Shown here in pieces: positions 1 through 7,988 of a DNA stretch of 45,622 nucleotides (position 1 is its first letter; every line of letters starts with the position of its first letter). A model generated the notes under the pieces. That model did not search any database and was not told the origin of the DNA. It saw only the letters and a list, made by a program, of their open reading frames with translations. The translations under genes were made by a program, and so were the position numbers. Origin of the DNA: Candidatus Cloacimonadota bacterium (GTDB lineage Bacteria > Cloacimonadota > Cloacimonadia > Cloacimonadales > PWNZ01); contig PWOA01000074.1 in assembly GCA_003564155.1 (NCBI GenBank), positions 1-45,622 of the forward strand. Direction: 5' to 3'.

Positions 1-126
1 GCCTGGCAAAGTGCGCTCGATATCCAACCAATTATTGTTGACAGATTCTACGGACACATTGAAAGGATAAAAAGGGGTGGATACTTTTACTGTGTACCAC
101 CCAACATGAAAAAATTATATAGTTGA
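1..126 (+). CDS. C-terminal end of an unrecognised gene (partial)
   Basis: Frame 1 is open from the window edge to a TGA at 124-126, giving the last 41 residues of a protein. The tail contains IQPIIVDRFYGHIERIKRGG and ends in a basic, Tyr-containing segment (MKKLYS). It has no membrane segment and no motif I can place in a family. The reading is supported by plausible codon use and by its ending just where a good promoter for dnaX begins; the TTGACA of that promoter overlaps the stop codon. Function unknown. Confidence 0.55.
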   Translation, partial: AWQSALDIQPIIVDRFYGHIERIKRGGYFYCVPPNMKKLYS

Positions 127-152
127 CAGAAATAAGAGCCATAATCGATAAT
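123..152 (+). promoter_or_regulatory. Candidate sigma-70 promoter for dnaX
   Basis: A perfect -35 TTGACA at 123-128 is followed after 18 bases by GATAAT at 147-152, about 50 bases before the dnaX start. The -35 box overlaps the stop codon of the preceding gene. Assigned by consensus match only. Confidence 0.5.
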
Positions 153-204
153 AATTAATTGATATATAAAATATTCACAGTCCTTTATCGTAAGAGAGGT
201 AATA

Positions 205-1833
205 ATGTCGTATGTAGTTTTAGCAAGAAAATATAGACCTCAAAACTTTGACGAGGTATATGCCCAAGAGCACGTAACAACTATCCTCAAGAATGCAATA
301 TCACTTGATCGATTAGCCCATGCTCTATTATTTAGTGGTTCAAGAGGTGTTGGTAAAACATCTATGGCTAGAATATTAGCTAAAAGCCTCAACTGTATAA
401 AAGGGGTGACTTCCTCGCCATGTAATGAGTGTGATAACTGCTTAGAAATTACCAATGGTACATCAACTGATGTTATTGAAATTGATGGTGCTTCTCATAC
501 CAGTGTTGAAGATATAAGAGATTTACAAAAAGAGTTAATGTATTCAGCTTCAAAATCTGAGTTTAAGATATATATAATAGATGAAGTACACATGCTATCC
601 AAAAATGCGTTTAATGCTTTATTAAAAACTTTAGAAGAGCCTCCTTCACAAGTAATATTCATCTTCGCAACTACCGAGCCCCATAAAGTATTGCCAACGA
701 TTATTTCGCGGTGTCAACGATATGACTTTAAAAAAATACCGGTCGAAGATATAGTTAAACGTCTGGATTATATATGTCAAAAAGAGGAGTTATCAATAGA
801 AAAGGAAGCTCTCTATATAATTGCAAAAAAGGCTGAGGGCAGCTTGAGAGATGCTTTGTCTTTAACTGATCAGTTACTGGCAACAAGCAAAGAGAGTATT
901 ACAACAAATGACGTATTATCGCTTTTCGGCATTGTTCATAACGATGTTTTTAAAAAAATAACCCTATATCTGCATGACAAAAAGACTGCAGCAATAATTA
1001 CTTTAATCCACTCTTTATTAGATAAAGGTAATGATCTCCAAGAATTTTTGGGCGGTTATCTTGATTATTTACGCAACCTGTTGCTGATAAAGACCAATGT
1101 TCCTTTACCGGAACTACCTCATTCGATTAAACAGGATATTCAAGAAATCACAACATTATTTAGTGAAGACACAATACTCTATATAATGGCAATACTGATT
1201 AAAGCCAAAAATGAGATCAGATATTTTAGCAACCCAAACTTGCTCATAGAAATGACATTCATTAAATTAGCTAAGATGGAGGAAATGAAATCAGTTGAGG
1301 AGTTATTGGATAAACTTTGTAATCATACTCATAATCTGCAAACTCCATCAACACAATCGATGCATAAAAGACCTGAATATTATCAAAAAGGAAAAAATGA
1401 AGATACGGTTAAAGAACCCAAATCTCCCAAATTGCAATACTCACAAATTACCGACGAAATCTTCTCAAAAGAAAAAAACGCCTTGCTCTCTACTATAAAC
1501 GAATCTCTTCCCTTTGCTGCACAGTATTTCAGCAACTTAACACTAGAAAAGGTAGAAGGGAAAAAGATGTCCTTTTGTACCAATACTCAATTGTCGTTAG
1601 ATTATCTAAATCGCGAAAGAGATAAAATATCAAAAATTATTTCCCGGTATTTCGGCTTGGATTTGTTCCTGTCATTCAGCTTAAATAAAAGTGAAGCTAT
1701 CCCTAACGAAACAAGAAAAAAAAATAACAGTCCGTCTTTAAACGATATCAAGCGATATTCTCCAGACATCGCTCAATTTATTCATGATTCAAAAGCTAAA
1801 GTAACTCACATCAAGAAAAAAAGATTTGATTAA
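205..1833 (+). CDS. dnaX: DNA polymerase III subunit gamma/tau (clamp loader)
   Basis: This is the clamp-loader ATPase that opens and loads the beta sliding clamp and tethers polymerase III cores at the fork. It has Walker A GSRGVGKT at residues 45-52, a zinc-module Cys set (C64, C73, C76, C79), Walker B IIDEVH at 124-129 and the SRC arginine-finger motif at 168-170. These are followed by the helical collar domain (to about 360) and a poorly conserved Lys/Ser/Asn-rich tail. At 542 residues it is a normal length for a tau form. The ATG has a GAGAGGT ribosome site 5-10 bases upstream. A run of nine A at 1716-1724 (codons 504-507) lies in the tail, where an extra A would bring an immediate TAA. 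The glycosyltransferase gene follows after 33 bases and may be cotranscribed. Confidence 0.97.
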   Translation: MSYVVLARKYRPQNFDEVYAQEHVTTILKNAISLDRLAHALLFSGSRGVGKTSMARILAKSLNCIKGVTSSPCNECDNCLEITNGTSTDVIEIDGASHTSVEDIRDLQKELMYSASKSEFKIYIIDEVHMLSKNAFNALLKTLEEPPSQVIFIFATTEPHKVLPTIISRCQRYDFKKIPVEDIVKRLDYICQKEELSIEKEALYIIAKKAEGSLRDALSLTDQLLATSKESITTNDVLSLFGIVHNDVFKKITLYLHDKKTAAIITLIHSLLDKGNDLQEFLGGYLDYLRNLLLIKTNVPLPELPHSIKQDIQEITTLFSEDTILYIMAILIKAKNEIRYFSNPNLLIEMTFIKLAKMEEMKSVEELLDKLCNHTHNLQTPSTQSMHKRPEYYQKGKNEDTVKEPKSPKLQYSQITDEIFSKEKNALLSTINESLPFAAQYFSNLTLEKVEGKKMSFCTNTQLSLDYLNRERDKISKIISRYFGLDLFLSFSLNKSEAIPNETRKKNNSPSLNDIKRYSPDIAQFIHDSKAKVTHIKKKRFD

Positions 1834-1866
1834 TAAAACGTCCTTAATATGCTCTTGTAATTTATT

Positions 1867-2985
1867 ATGCTTTCAACAATAACACTATTCCTAGTATACT
1901 TTTATTCTCTGTTATTATTCATATTGACATTAGGTGTAATTAAACTGCATAATTGCAATAAGAAGCAACCATATAAAGATATTTCGGTTATAGTAGCTGC
2001 CAGAAATGAGCAGAATAATATCAGTAATCTTATAGAATCAATTATCAATCAAGATTACCCACAAGACAAATATGAATTAATAATTATAGATGACCGGTCA
2101 ACTGATAAGACAGTGCAAGTCGTTTCATCTTATCACAATGATATAATTAAGTTGGTTTCAATACCTGAAAAACAAACATCGAATTCCTCCGGTCAAAAAA
2201 CTTTTCCCAACGGGAAAAAAAAAGCTTTGGCTAAAGGTATATGGACAGCTAAACATGATATTTTAGCATTTACTGATGCAGATTGTCTCCCTCACACTAC
2301 ATGGCTTAAAGAGATTAATAATCATTTTACCGATCAGACTGACTTTGTCGCCGGTTACTCACCTCTTTTTATAAACAATAATAACCTTTTTATTAAATTA
2401 AAAAACTTCGAAAGAATCACCATTTTTGCCGTTAGTGCCGGGAGTATCGGATGGAACTATGGGATGACATGTACTGGAAGAAATATTGCTTATCGTAAAA
2501 GTTTGTACAACAGATCAGGAGGATTTGAAGGTATTGAACAAATTCCTTCCGGAGATGATGATCTAATGTTACAGAAAATGACACCTTGGATCAGGAAAAT
2601 GAATTTTATGTTTAACAAAGAATCTTTTGTCAAATCATACGACAAAAAAAACTTCAAAGAACAATTAGATCAAGAAACAAGAAGGGCATCAAAATGGAAA
2701 TACTACCCTCTACCAATAAAAATCATAACTGCACTAGTATTCACATACTATCTAAATTTGTTATATTTACTGATCCAACTTGTAGCGGGTAACATCTCTT
2801 TATCTTTTTTTTTGGCAATCATTATTGCGAAAATCATAGCTGAATTAGTCTTGATATTTACATTTCTTGTTAGGATCAAACAAGTTAATTATATAGTATT
2901 CTTTCTTTTAGCGGAGTTATTCTATATCCCATATTTCCTATTTTTTGCAGTTAAAGGTAGCATCGGAAAGTATAAGTGGAAATAA
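1867..2985 (+). CDS. Family 2 glycosyltransferase, membrane-anchored
   Basis: It should transfer a sugar from a nucleotide-sugar donor to a lipid or polysaccharide acceptor at the inner face of the cytoplasmic membrane. An N-terminal membrane segment (about 4-26) precedes a GT-A catalytic domain. That domain has the opening strand SVIVAARNE (40-48), DDRSTD (75-80), the metal-binding DADC (137-140), a GDDD acceptor-side motif (229-232) and QETRRASKW (269-277), which resembles the QxxRW signature of processive synthases. Three hydrophobic segments close the protein (about 284-365). This layout is common in bacterial GT2 enzymes of unknown acceptor. It starts 33 bases after dnaX with only a weak ribosome site. 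The enzyme class is secure; the substrate cannot be told. Confidence 0.9.
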   Translation: MLSTITLFLVYFYSLLLFILTLGVIKLHNCNKKQPYKDISVIVAARNEQNNISNLIESIINQDYPQDKYELIIIDDRSTDKTVQVVSSYHNDIIKLVSIPEKQTSNSSGQKTFPNGKKKALAKGIWTAKHDILAFTDADCLPHTTWLKEINNHFTDQTDFVAGYSPLFINNNNLFIKLKNFERITIFAVSAGSIGWNYGMTCTGRNIAYRKSLYNRSGGFEGIEQIPSGDDDLMLQKMTPWIRKMNFMFNKESFVKSYDKKNFKEQLDQETRRASKWKYYPLPIKIITALVFTYYLNLLYLLIQLVAGNISLSFFLAIIIAKIIAELVLIFTFLVRIKQVNYIVFFLLAELFYIPYFLFFAVKGSIGKYKWK

Positions 2986-3087
2986 AAACACTACGATACA
3001 TGAAGTATCAATGCGGCTAATTACACGTTAGTCGATTAATTCGCGGAAACTCACTAAATAATGGATTTATAAGTAAGGAGAATTGAA

Positions 3088-4434
3088 ATGAAAATCATAA
3101 AAATTATTACAACAATGTTAACGATGATTTTGATTATCGTTGCTTTACAAGCCGAGAATAGAATTACTTTATATCATGGCGGATTCGGTTTGGTTAATGA
3201 ATCAATAAATATTCCAATTCATAAAGGACCTCATAGTTTTCATTATACTGATATTCCCAGTTCATTAGATGCTAATAGTGTGATACTTAAGCCATCTGAT
3301 CATGATTTGTTTACTATTCAGACTCAAAGCTATGTCAACATAACTGACACTTGGTTTGAGTTTTTGAATCGACACTCCGATATAATTGAACTGATAATGA
3401 ATGACGGTAGTATAATTAAAGGAAATCTGTTTTACAATGATCGGACATTCTTAGGTTTGCGAGATAAAGACAATAACCGTAAATTTTTTATTAGACTTAA
3501 CGAAATACGCAACATTACAGCACATTCAATTACAGAATATTTCCGAACCAAACCATTATTGAGCTGGGATATTATTGGTCATGAGGAAGGTACACATCCA
3601 GCATCCTTAACCTACCTTTGTACAGGTTTTAATTGGGAAGGTATATATAAGGCCGTGTGGAAAAATAATGAACTAATTTTAGATGTAATGGCAAACATCA
3701 GTAACCACACAGGTAAAGATTATCATAATTATCAGCTTGTACTTGTTGCCGGAGAACCTAAAAGAATTGGTGTTTCGACTCAACAGCACCGTGACGTGAA
3801 GTTAATGGCATCATCAGCAATCGAAAGAGAATCATCAGATTTTGATACACAAGCTTTTGACGAATATCATGTGTTTACTTATTCAAAACCCGTTGATATA
3901 ATTAACCAACGGGCAAAGCAAATACGCTTATATCCAACAAAAAGTACCACTCCTGAAGTTTATTATGAGTATCAGACTGGATCCGATGCAGTTTTCACTA
4001 AAATTAAAATACAAAATAAACAACAAATGGGTTTAGGGATAGCCTTACCTAAAGGGATCATCCATGTTTATCGAGATGATAATACTAATGTCGGTTTAAC
4101 TTTCGTGGGAGAAGACATAGTATCGCAAATACCTGTAAAAGAAGAGTGGGTTATTTCTCCAGGAAAAACATTTGATGTAGTAGGGAAAACTGATGCTAAA
4201 TCAGTTAGAAGACCTTCTCGTAACATTACAGAAAGAGATATGGAAGTAAATATTAAGAATCGAAGTGATGATCTTAAGAACATAGAAATCATCCATAATC
4301 TCAGTAGTACTTGGACAATAATTGAATCAAGTCACGAATTTCTAGTAAGAGATGCTTCAACGATAGTATTCAAACAAGTATTAAATGCCCAACAAGAATC
4401 AACGTTTTTGTGGACAGAAAGGATAGAGCATTAG
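3088..4434 (+). CDS. Exported DUF4139-like beta-sandwich protein
   Basis: A cleavable-looking signal peptide (residues 1-22, ending LQA) is followed by a beta-rich protein of about 425 residues. The opening ITLYHGGFGLVNESI resembles the first strands of DUF4139 proteins. The central LTYLCTGFNWEGIYKAVW (about 165-182), followed by NISNHTGKDYHNYQLVLVAG, matches the pattern of the DUF4139 core. The end, with membership motifs NIKNRSDD and a final strand pair, fits the family's C-terminal sandwich. DUF4139 proteins have no known enzymatic role. The usual N-terminal coiled-coil DUF4140 part is not seen. AAGGAG lies ahead of the ATG. The family call rests on remembered patterns rather than a profile search. 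Confidence 0.7.
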   Translation: MKIIKIITTMLTMILIIVALQAENRITLYHGGFGLVNESINIPIHKGPHSFHYTDIPSSLDANSVILKPSDHDLFTIQTQSYVNITDTWFEFLNRHSDIIELIMNDGSIIKGNLFYNDRTFLGLRDKDNNRKFFIRLNEIRNITAHSITEYFRTKPLLSWDIIGHEEGTHPASLTYLCTGFNWEGIYKAVWKNNELILDVMANISNHTGKDYHNYQLVLVAGEPKRIGVSTQQHRDVKLMASSAIERESSDFDTQAFDEYHVFTYSKPVDIINQRAKQIRLYPTKSTTPEVYYEYQTGSDAVFTKIKIQNKQQMGLGIALPKGIIHVYRDDNTNVGLTFVGEDIVSQIPVKEEWVISPGKTFDVVGKTDAKSVRRPSRNITERDMEVNIKNRSDDLKNIEIIHNLSSTWTIIESSHEFLVRDASTIVFKQVLNAQQESTFLWTERIEH

Positions 4435-4734
4435 GTAATTATGCCTGTACCAAAGGAACAATTATTTACTGATTGTTAACACATCATAGTTTTAACCATT
4501 CAAAAAAACAGGAGAATATTTCGCAGGCAATGACAAAAATAATTTAACAATCATTAACTTGACAAGATCTCTTTATCCTACCGTCAGTTTGGAATATTAA
4601 TTGCTTGCTGTAGTCTACTGAGAATAGTCTCAACAAATAAGAACGATTTTTCGTCAATTTTTTGTTGACATTATATGTTAATCAAAAAACAAGATAATTA
4701 GAGAACTTTTGATAATTAATGGAGGAAAAAAGTT
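4435..4734 (+). other. Intergenic stretch upstream of the repeat-protein gene
   Basis: This stretch of 300 bases has no credible gene. It holds two perfect -35-like TTGACA boxes (4559-4564 and 4665-4670), neither with a good -10 at 16-18 bases, and a short hairpin (TGAGA-ATAG-TCTCA, near 4619). A strong ribosome site, GGAGGA, lies just before the 4735 start. A promoter probably lies here, but I cannot fix its position. Confidence 0.4.
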
Positions 4735-7700
4735 ATGGAATTTAAGAAAGTATTAGTAATCATGGCAATGATAACACTTTTTGTGGTTAGTTATGCAAAT
4801 TCACCAGTTGTGTGGGAACAAGATGGTATAGGCATCCGACAAGGTACCAATATTGAATGGTCAAGAGCTGCAGCTCCCATAGGTGAAGATAAGGTTATAT
4901 TCGTCTGGTCGGATACCAGAATTAGTGAAAGAGATCTGTGGGCACAGGCAATTGACAAAAATGGTGTCGTATGGACCAATAATGAATTTGCATCTGTACG
5001 TATAGATGATAAAACCGATAGGCAAGAGGATCCTGTTGTCATAGGAACAAGTGATGGCAATGCAATAATTGCTTGGATTGATTTTCACTGGCAGATTGAA
5101 GGTGCCGAGGAAGGAAGTGTGATGGCACAGAAAATATCTTCAGACGGGAATTTAATGTGGGAGAAAAGCGTACCGGTATGTATGACAAACCATCAGATAT
5201 CTTTGAACATTGTTCCTAACAATGATGGAGGTGCAATAATAATCTGGCACGATATGAGGGAAGGTAGTGGTATAGATATTTACGGTATGCATCTGAATGC
5301 AGATGGTGAACCATATTCCGAAGAATGGACAAAAGACGGTCTTCCTTTAGCATCAGGACGAGGCGCACAGCATTACCATACTTTATGGGAAGATGGACAT
5401 AATGGTGCTATTTTAGCACATGTAAACGAAGTTTCTAATGTTCAAGATCTTCATGTGAAAAGAATATCGCCAGAAGGTAAATTTTTATGGGAAAGAGAGT
5501 TAGCCGCTGATGAGAACATAGACTATGCAAATGCAAGAGTTCAACCATTTGGTGATGATACCTTTGGTTTTGCTTATACAGATACTAGAGATGGCTTTTA
5601 CAAGATATATGTACAGATAATTGACATGGATGGGAAAGATGTATGGAAAGAACCTGTACCGGTAGATAAAGAATCACACGGTTTGGGCTACGATCAGAAG
5701 AATCCCAGGGTTGTTGGAGCTACCGATAGCACTTTTGTTGTAGTCTGGGAAGACTATAGAGCACGAATTACTGAAGGTGGAGAAAATATTTCGGACATTT
5801 ATGTACAAGCTTTTGACACAGAGGGTAACCATTTATGGGGAGATAGAGGTCTTGCTTTAGTCAATAATGAATATGATCAATTAAATCCTCGCATGGAATC
5901 AAATGGCAAAGGTGGCGTTTTAGTCGTCTGGGATGATGCTCGAGAAGGTGGTCATCCAAATGTTGATGTTTACATTCAGGAAGTGACCCAAGAAGGGATA
6001 ATCGTATTAGAAGAAAATGGCAGAGCAGTTGCTCAAATTCCAGGAGAAGCATTTGCGCCTTTAGCAAAATATAATGGCGGCAACTTATTTGTTTCTTGGG
6101 GCGATATGAGAAATGGGTCCATAGGCATTTATTGTCAAGCCTATGATGAAGAGGATAAACAAATTTTTCAGGACAATGGTTTAGAAGTATACTGGGGCTT
6201 GAGCGGTGATGCAATAGATCATAACACTGTCGTTAACGGAGACTATATTTATATAGTATGGCAAGATACAAGATATGCCCACTTTGGATCACAGATAAAA
6301 GTGCAAAAAGTTGACAAAGAAGGTAATATTTTATTTGACACAAACGGCATTTCTCTAACTAATCATAGTGGAGCGCATCAAACAATGGGCAGAAATCAAA
6401 GCTCTATAAGTGCTGTCTCTCATCATCAAGGTGGTATAGCAGTAACGTGGCGTGAGTTAAGAGGCGAAAATGAATTAGTTTATACACAGGCTATAGGTCC
6501 CGAAGGCGAAATGTTATGGGATAATGATGGTAAAGGTCTCGGATTAAGAGTTACGACCGGTGATTTCGATTATTCTCAAGATAATCCTACCATTTCCCGT
6601 CGAGGAAATAGTTATATTATAGCTTGGGACCAAACAGACCCTGGTGATGATTTTAGTTATGCCAGAGATATATTTGCTCAGAAAATTGAGAACGGAGAAA
6701 GAAAATGGGGTGAAGAAGGGATTGAAATTGCATGGCAGCAAGATGAATTCATTCGCGATCATTATATTGCAGATGTTATCGGAGGAGAATATTTTGTATG
6801 GCGTCATTATGGTATATCCGGTAGTGCAGATGCCATAATCTATGCAAAACGAATTGATGAAAATGGCCAACCAGTCGGCGGTTGGGGTGATTACGGAATC
6901 ATAGTATGTGATTATCCTGGCTATATACAAGCTGGAATAACCTCTTTAATGACAGATGATGGTTTGACAATTTTCTGGCGAGATGAGCGTTCCAGAGAAG
7001 GCATTCCGCATGATGCGAGTATTTATGGCCAGCTATTTAATGAAGAAGGTGAAAATCAATGGCAAGATAATGGTTTAGCAATAGCTGACTACAGTAATGA
7101 TCAAGTAATGATAAACGCCCAACATGACGACGGATATGTATATTTAGGATGGCGTGATGCCCGAATTGATCCAGGAGCTCAAGATGTTTCATTTCAAAAA
7201 ATAGATCTAGAAGGTAACCCCCAATGGGGAAAACCTTCACCATTTGCTATTAAATCGCATACTGAACATGATTATCCAACTTTAGCAAAAGTCGGTGATG
7301 GTGTATTAGTTGCTTGGGAAAATAATTACGGAGAACTAGGTTCTAACTTACATATGCAAATTGCTTGGGAACAGTCCGGATATAAATACTGGAAAGAAGA
7401 AGGTGAAATATTGTGTGCTGCAAGTAAAAGACAAACGAGACCTAAAGCTATCCCATTTGATGATCAGCATGCTTTTATTGTCTGGGCTGATGGACGCTCC
7501 AGCGGTAAAGAAGAAATAGTTGGTATTTATTCTCAATTAGTCAACATGTATATTGATGTCAATATCGAGGATACCACGTTAGAACCTTCTAATAAAGCAG
7601 TATTACATGCCAACTACCCTAACCCATTCAACCCTGAAACAAAAATCAGTTTTTCTTTGCCACATAACGAGTCGGTTAATCTTAATATATATAATACTAA

Positions 7701-7872
7701 AGGACAATTGGTAAAAACAGTAATTGATAATGAATATCTTGAAACCGGAAATCATAGCATTATCTGGAAAGGTATTAATGACCAAGGCAAAACTGTAGGC
7801 AGCGGTGTTTACTTTTATAAGCTGGAAAGTGAAAACACAAGTCAGACTAAAAAGATGCTGCTGTTGAAATAA
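4735..7872 (+). CDS. Secreted propeller-like repeat protein with C-terminal sorting domain
   Basis: The signal peptide (about 1-22, ending SYA) is followed by some sixteen repeats of 50-65 residues. Each runs roughly 'vVvWxDxR...iyxQxidxxGxxxWxxxGxxl', as in VIFVWSDTR, FVVVWEDYR, VLVVWDDAR, IYIVWQDTR and AFIVWADGR. Such W-D-R repeats suggest beta-propeller blades; sixteen would make one or two propellers. The last ~85 residues are a FlgD-like/type IX-style sorting domain: ANYPNPFNPET, then IYNTKGQLVKTV, then GSGVYFYKL, ending in KKMLLLK. The protein is therefore expected at the cell surface or outside. No catalytic motif is visible, so adhesion or substrate binding is only a guess. GGAGGA lies 6 bases before the ATG. 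It begins a run of three sorting-domain genes. Confidence 0.85.
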   Translation: MEFKKVLVIMAMITLFVVSYANSPVVWEQDGIGIRQGTNIEWSRAAAPIGEDKVIFVWSDTRISERDLWAQAIDKNGVVWTNNEFASVRIDDKTDRQEDPVVIGTSDGNAIIAWIDFHWQIEGAEEGSVMAQKISSDGNLMWEKSVPVCMTNHQISLNIVPNNDGGAIIIWHDMREGSGIDIYGMHLNADGEPYSEEWTKDGLPLASGRGAQHYHTLWEDGHNGAILAHVNEVSNVQDLHVKRISPEGKFLWERELAADENIDYANARVQPFGDDTFGFAYTDTRDGFYKIYVQIIDMDGKDVWKEPVPVDKESHGLGYDQKNPRVVGATDSTFVVVWEDYRARITEGGENISDIYVQAFDTEGNHLWGDRGLALVNNEYDQLNPRMESNGKGGVLVVWDDAREGGHPNVDVYIQEVTQEGIIVLEENGRAVAQIPGEAFAPLAKYNGGNLFVSWGDMRNGSIGIYCQAYDEEDKQIFQDNGLEVYWGLSGDAIDHNTVVNGDYIYIVWQDTRYAHFGSQIKVQKVDKEGNILFDTNGISLTNHSGAHQTMGRNQSSISAVSHHQGGIAVTWRELRGENELVYTQAIGPEGEMLWDNDGKGLGLRVTTGDFDYSQDNPTISRRGNSYIIAWDQTDPGDDFSYARDIFAQKIENGERKWGEEGIEIAWQQDEFIRDHYIADVIGGEYFVWRHYGISGSADAIIYAKRIDENGQPVGGWGDYGIIVCDYPGYIQAGITSLMTDDGLTIFWRDERSREGIPHDASIYGQLFNEEGENQWQDNGLAIADYSNDQVMINAQHDDGYVYLGWRDARIDPGAQDVSFQKIDLEGNPQWGKPSPFAIKSHTEHDYPTLAKVGDGVLVAWENNYGELGSNLHMQIAWEQSGYKYWKEEGEILCAASKRQTRPKAIPFDDQHAFIVWADGRSSGKEEIVGIYSQLVNMYIDVNIEDTTLEPSNKAVLHANYPNPFNPETKISFSLPHNESVNLNIYNTKGQLVKTVIDNEYLETGNHSIIWKGINDQGKTVGSGVYFYKLESENTSQTKKMLLLK

Positions 7873-7904
7873 ATACATTTATAGTGTGTTATTTAAATAT
7901 AGAA

Positions 7905-7936
7905 TATCGTGACAGGTCAGTTGACCTGTCACGATA
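7905..7936. terminator. Perfect 15-bp palindrome, probable terminator stem
   Basis: The left arm at 7905-7919 (TATCGTGACAGGTCA) and the right arm at 7922-7936 are exact reverse complements with two bases (GT) between them. It lies 32 bases after the stop of the repeat protein and 52 bases before the next start. There is no clear T-run after it on the plus strand, so it may be a processing or barrier hairpin, or an operator, rather than a classic intrinsic terminator. Confidence 0.5.
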
Positions 7937-7975
7937 CATTTATCAGCTATAGGTAAAAATTGAATTATAATTGAA

Positions 7976-7981
7976 AAGGAG
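7976..7981 (+). promoter_or_regulatory. Ribosome binding site that fixes the TTG start at 7989
   Basis: AAGGAG sits 7 bases before an in-frame TTG at 7989. An upstream in-frame TTG at 7971 would place this site inside the coding region and give an odd basic extension. The 7989 start leaves a clean signal peptide. Confidence 0.65.
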
Positions 7982-7988
7982 ATCTATT

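Noticed and set aside
5861-6214. A 117-residue minus-strand reading frame
   Set aside because: It is antisense to the repeat-protein gene, rich in His/Pro/Leu from reversed repeat codons, and has no ribosome site.
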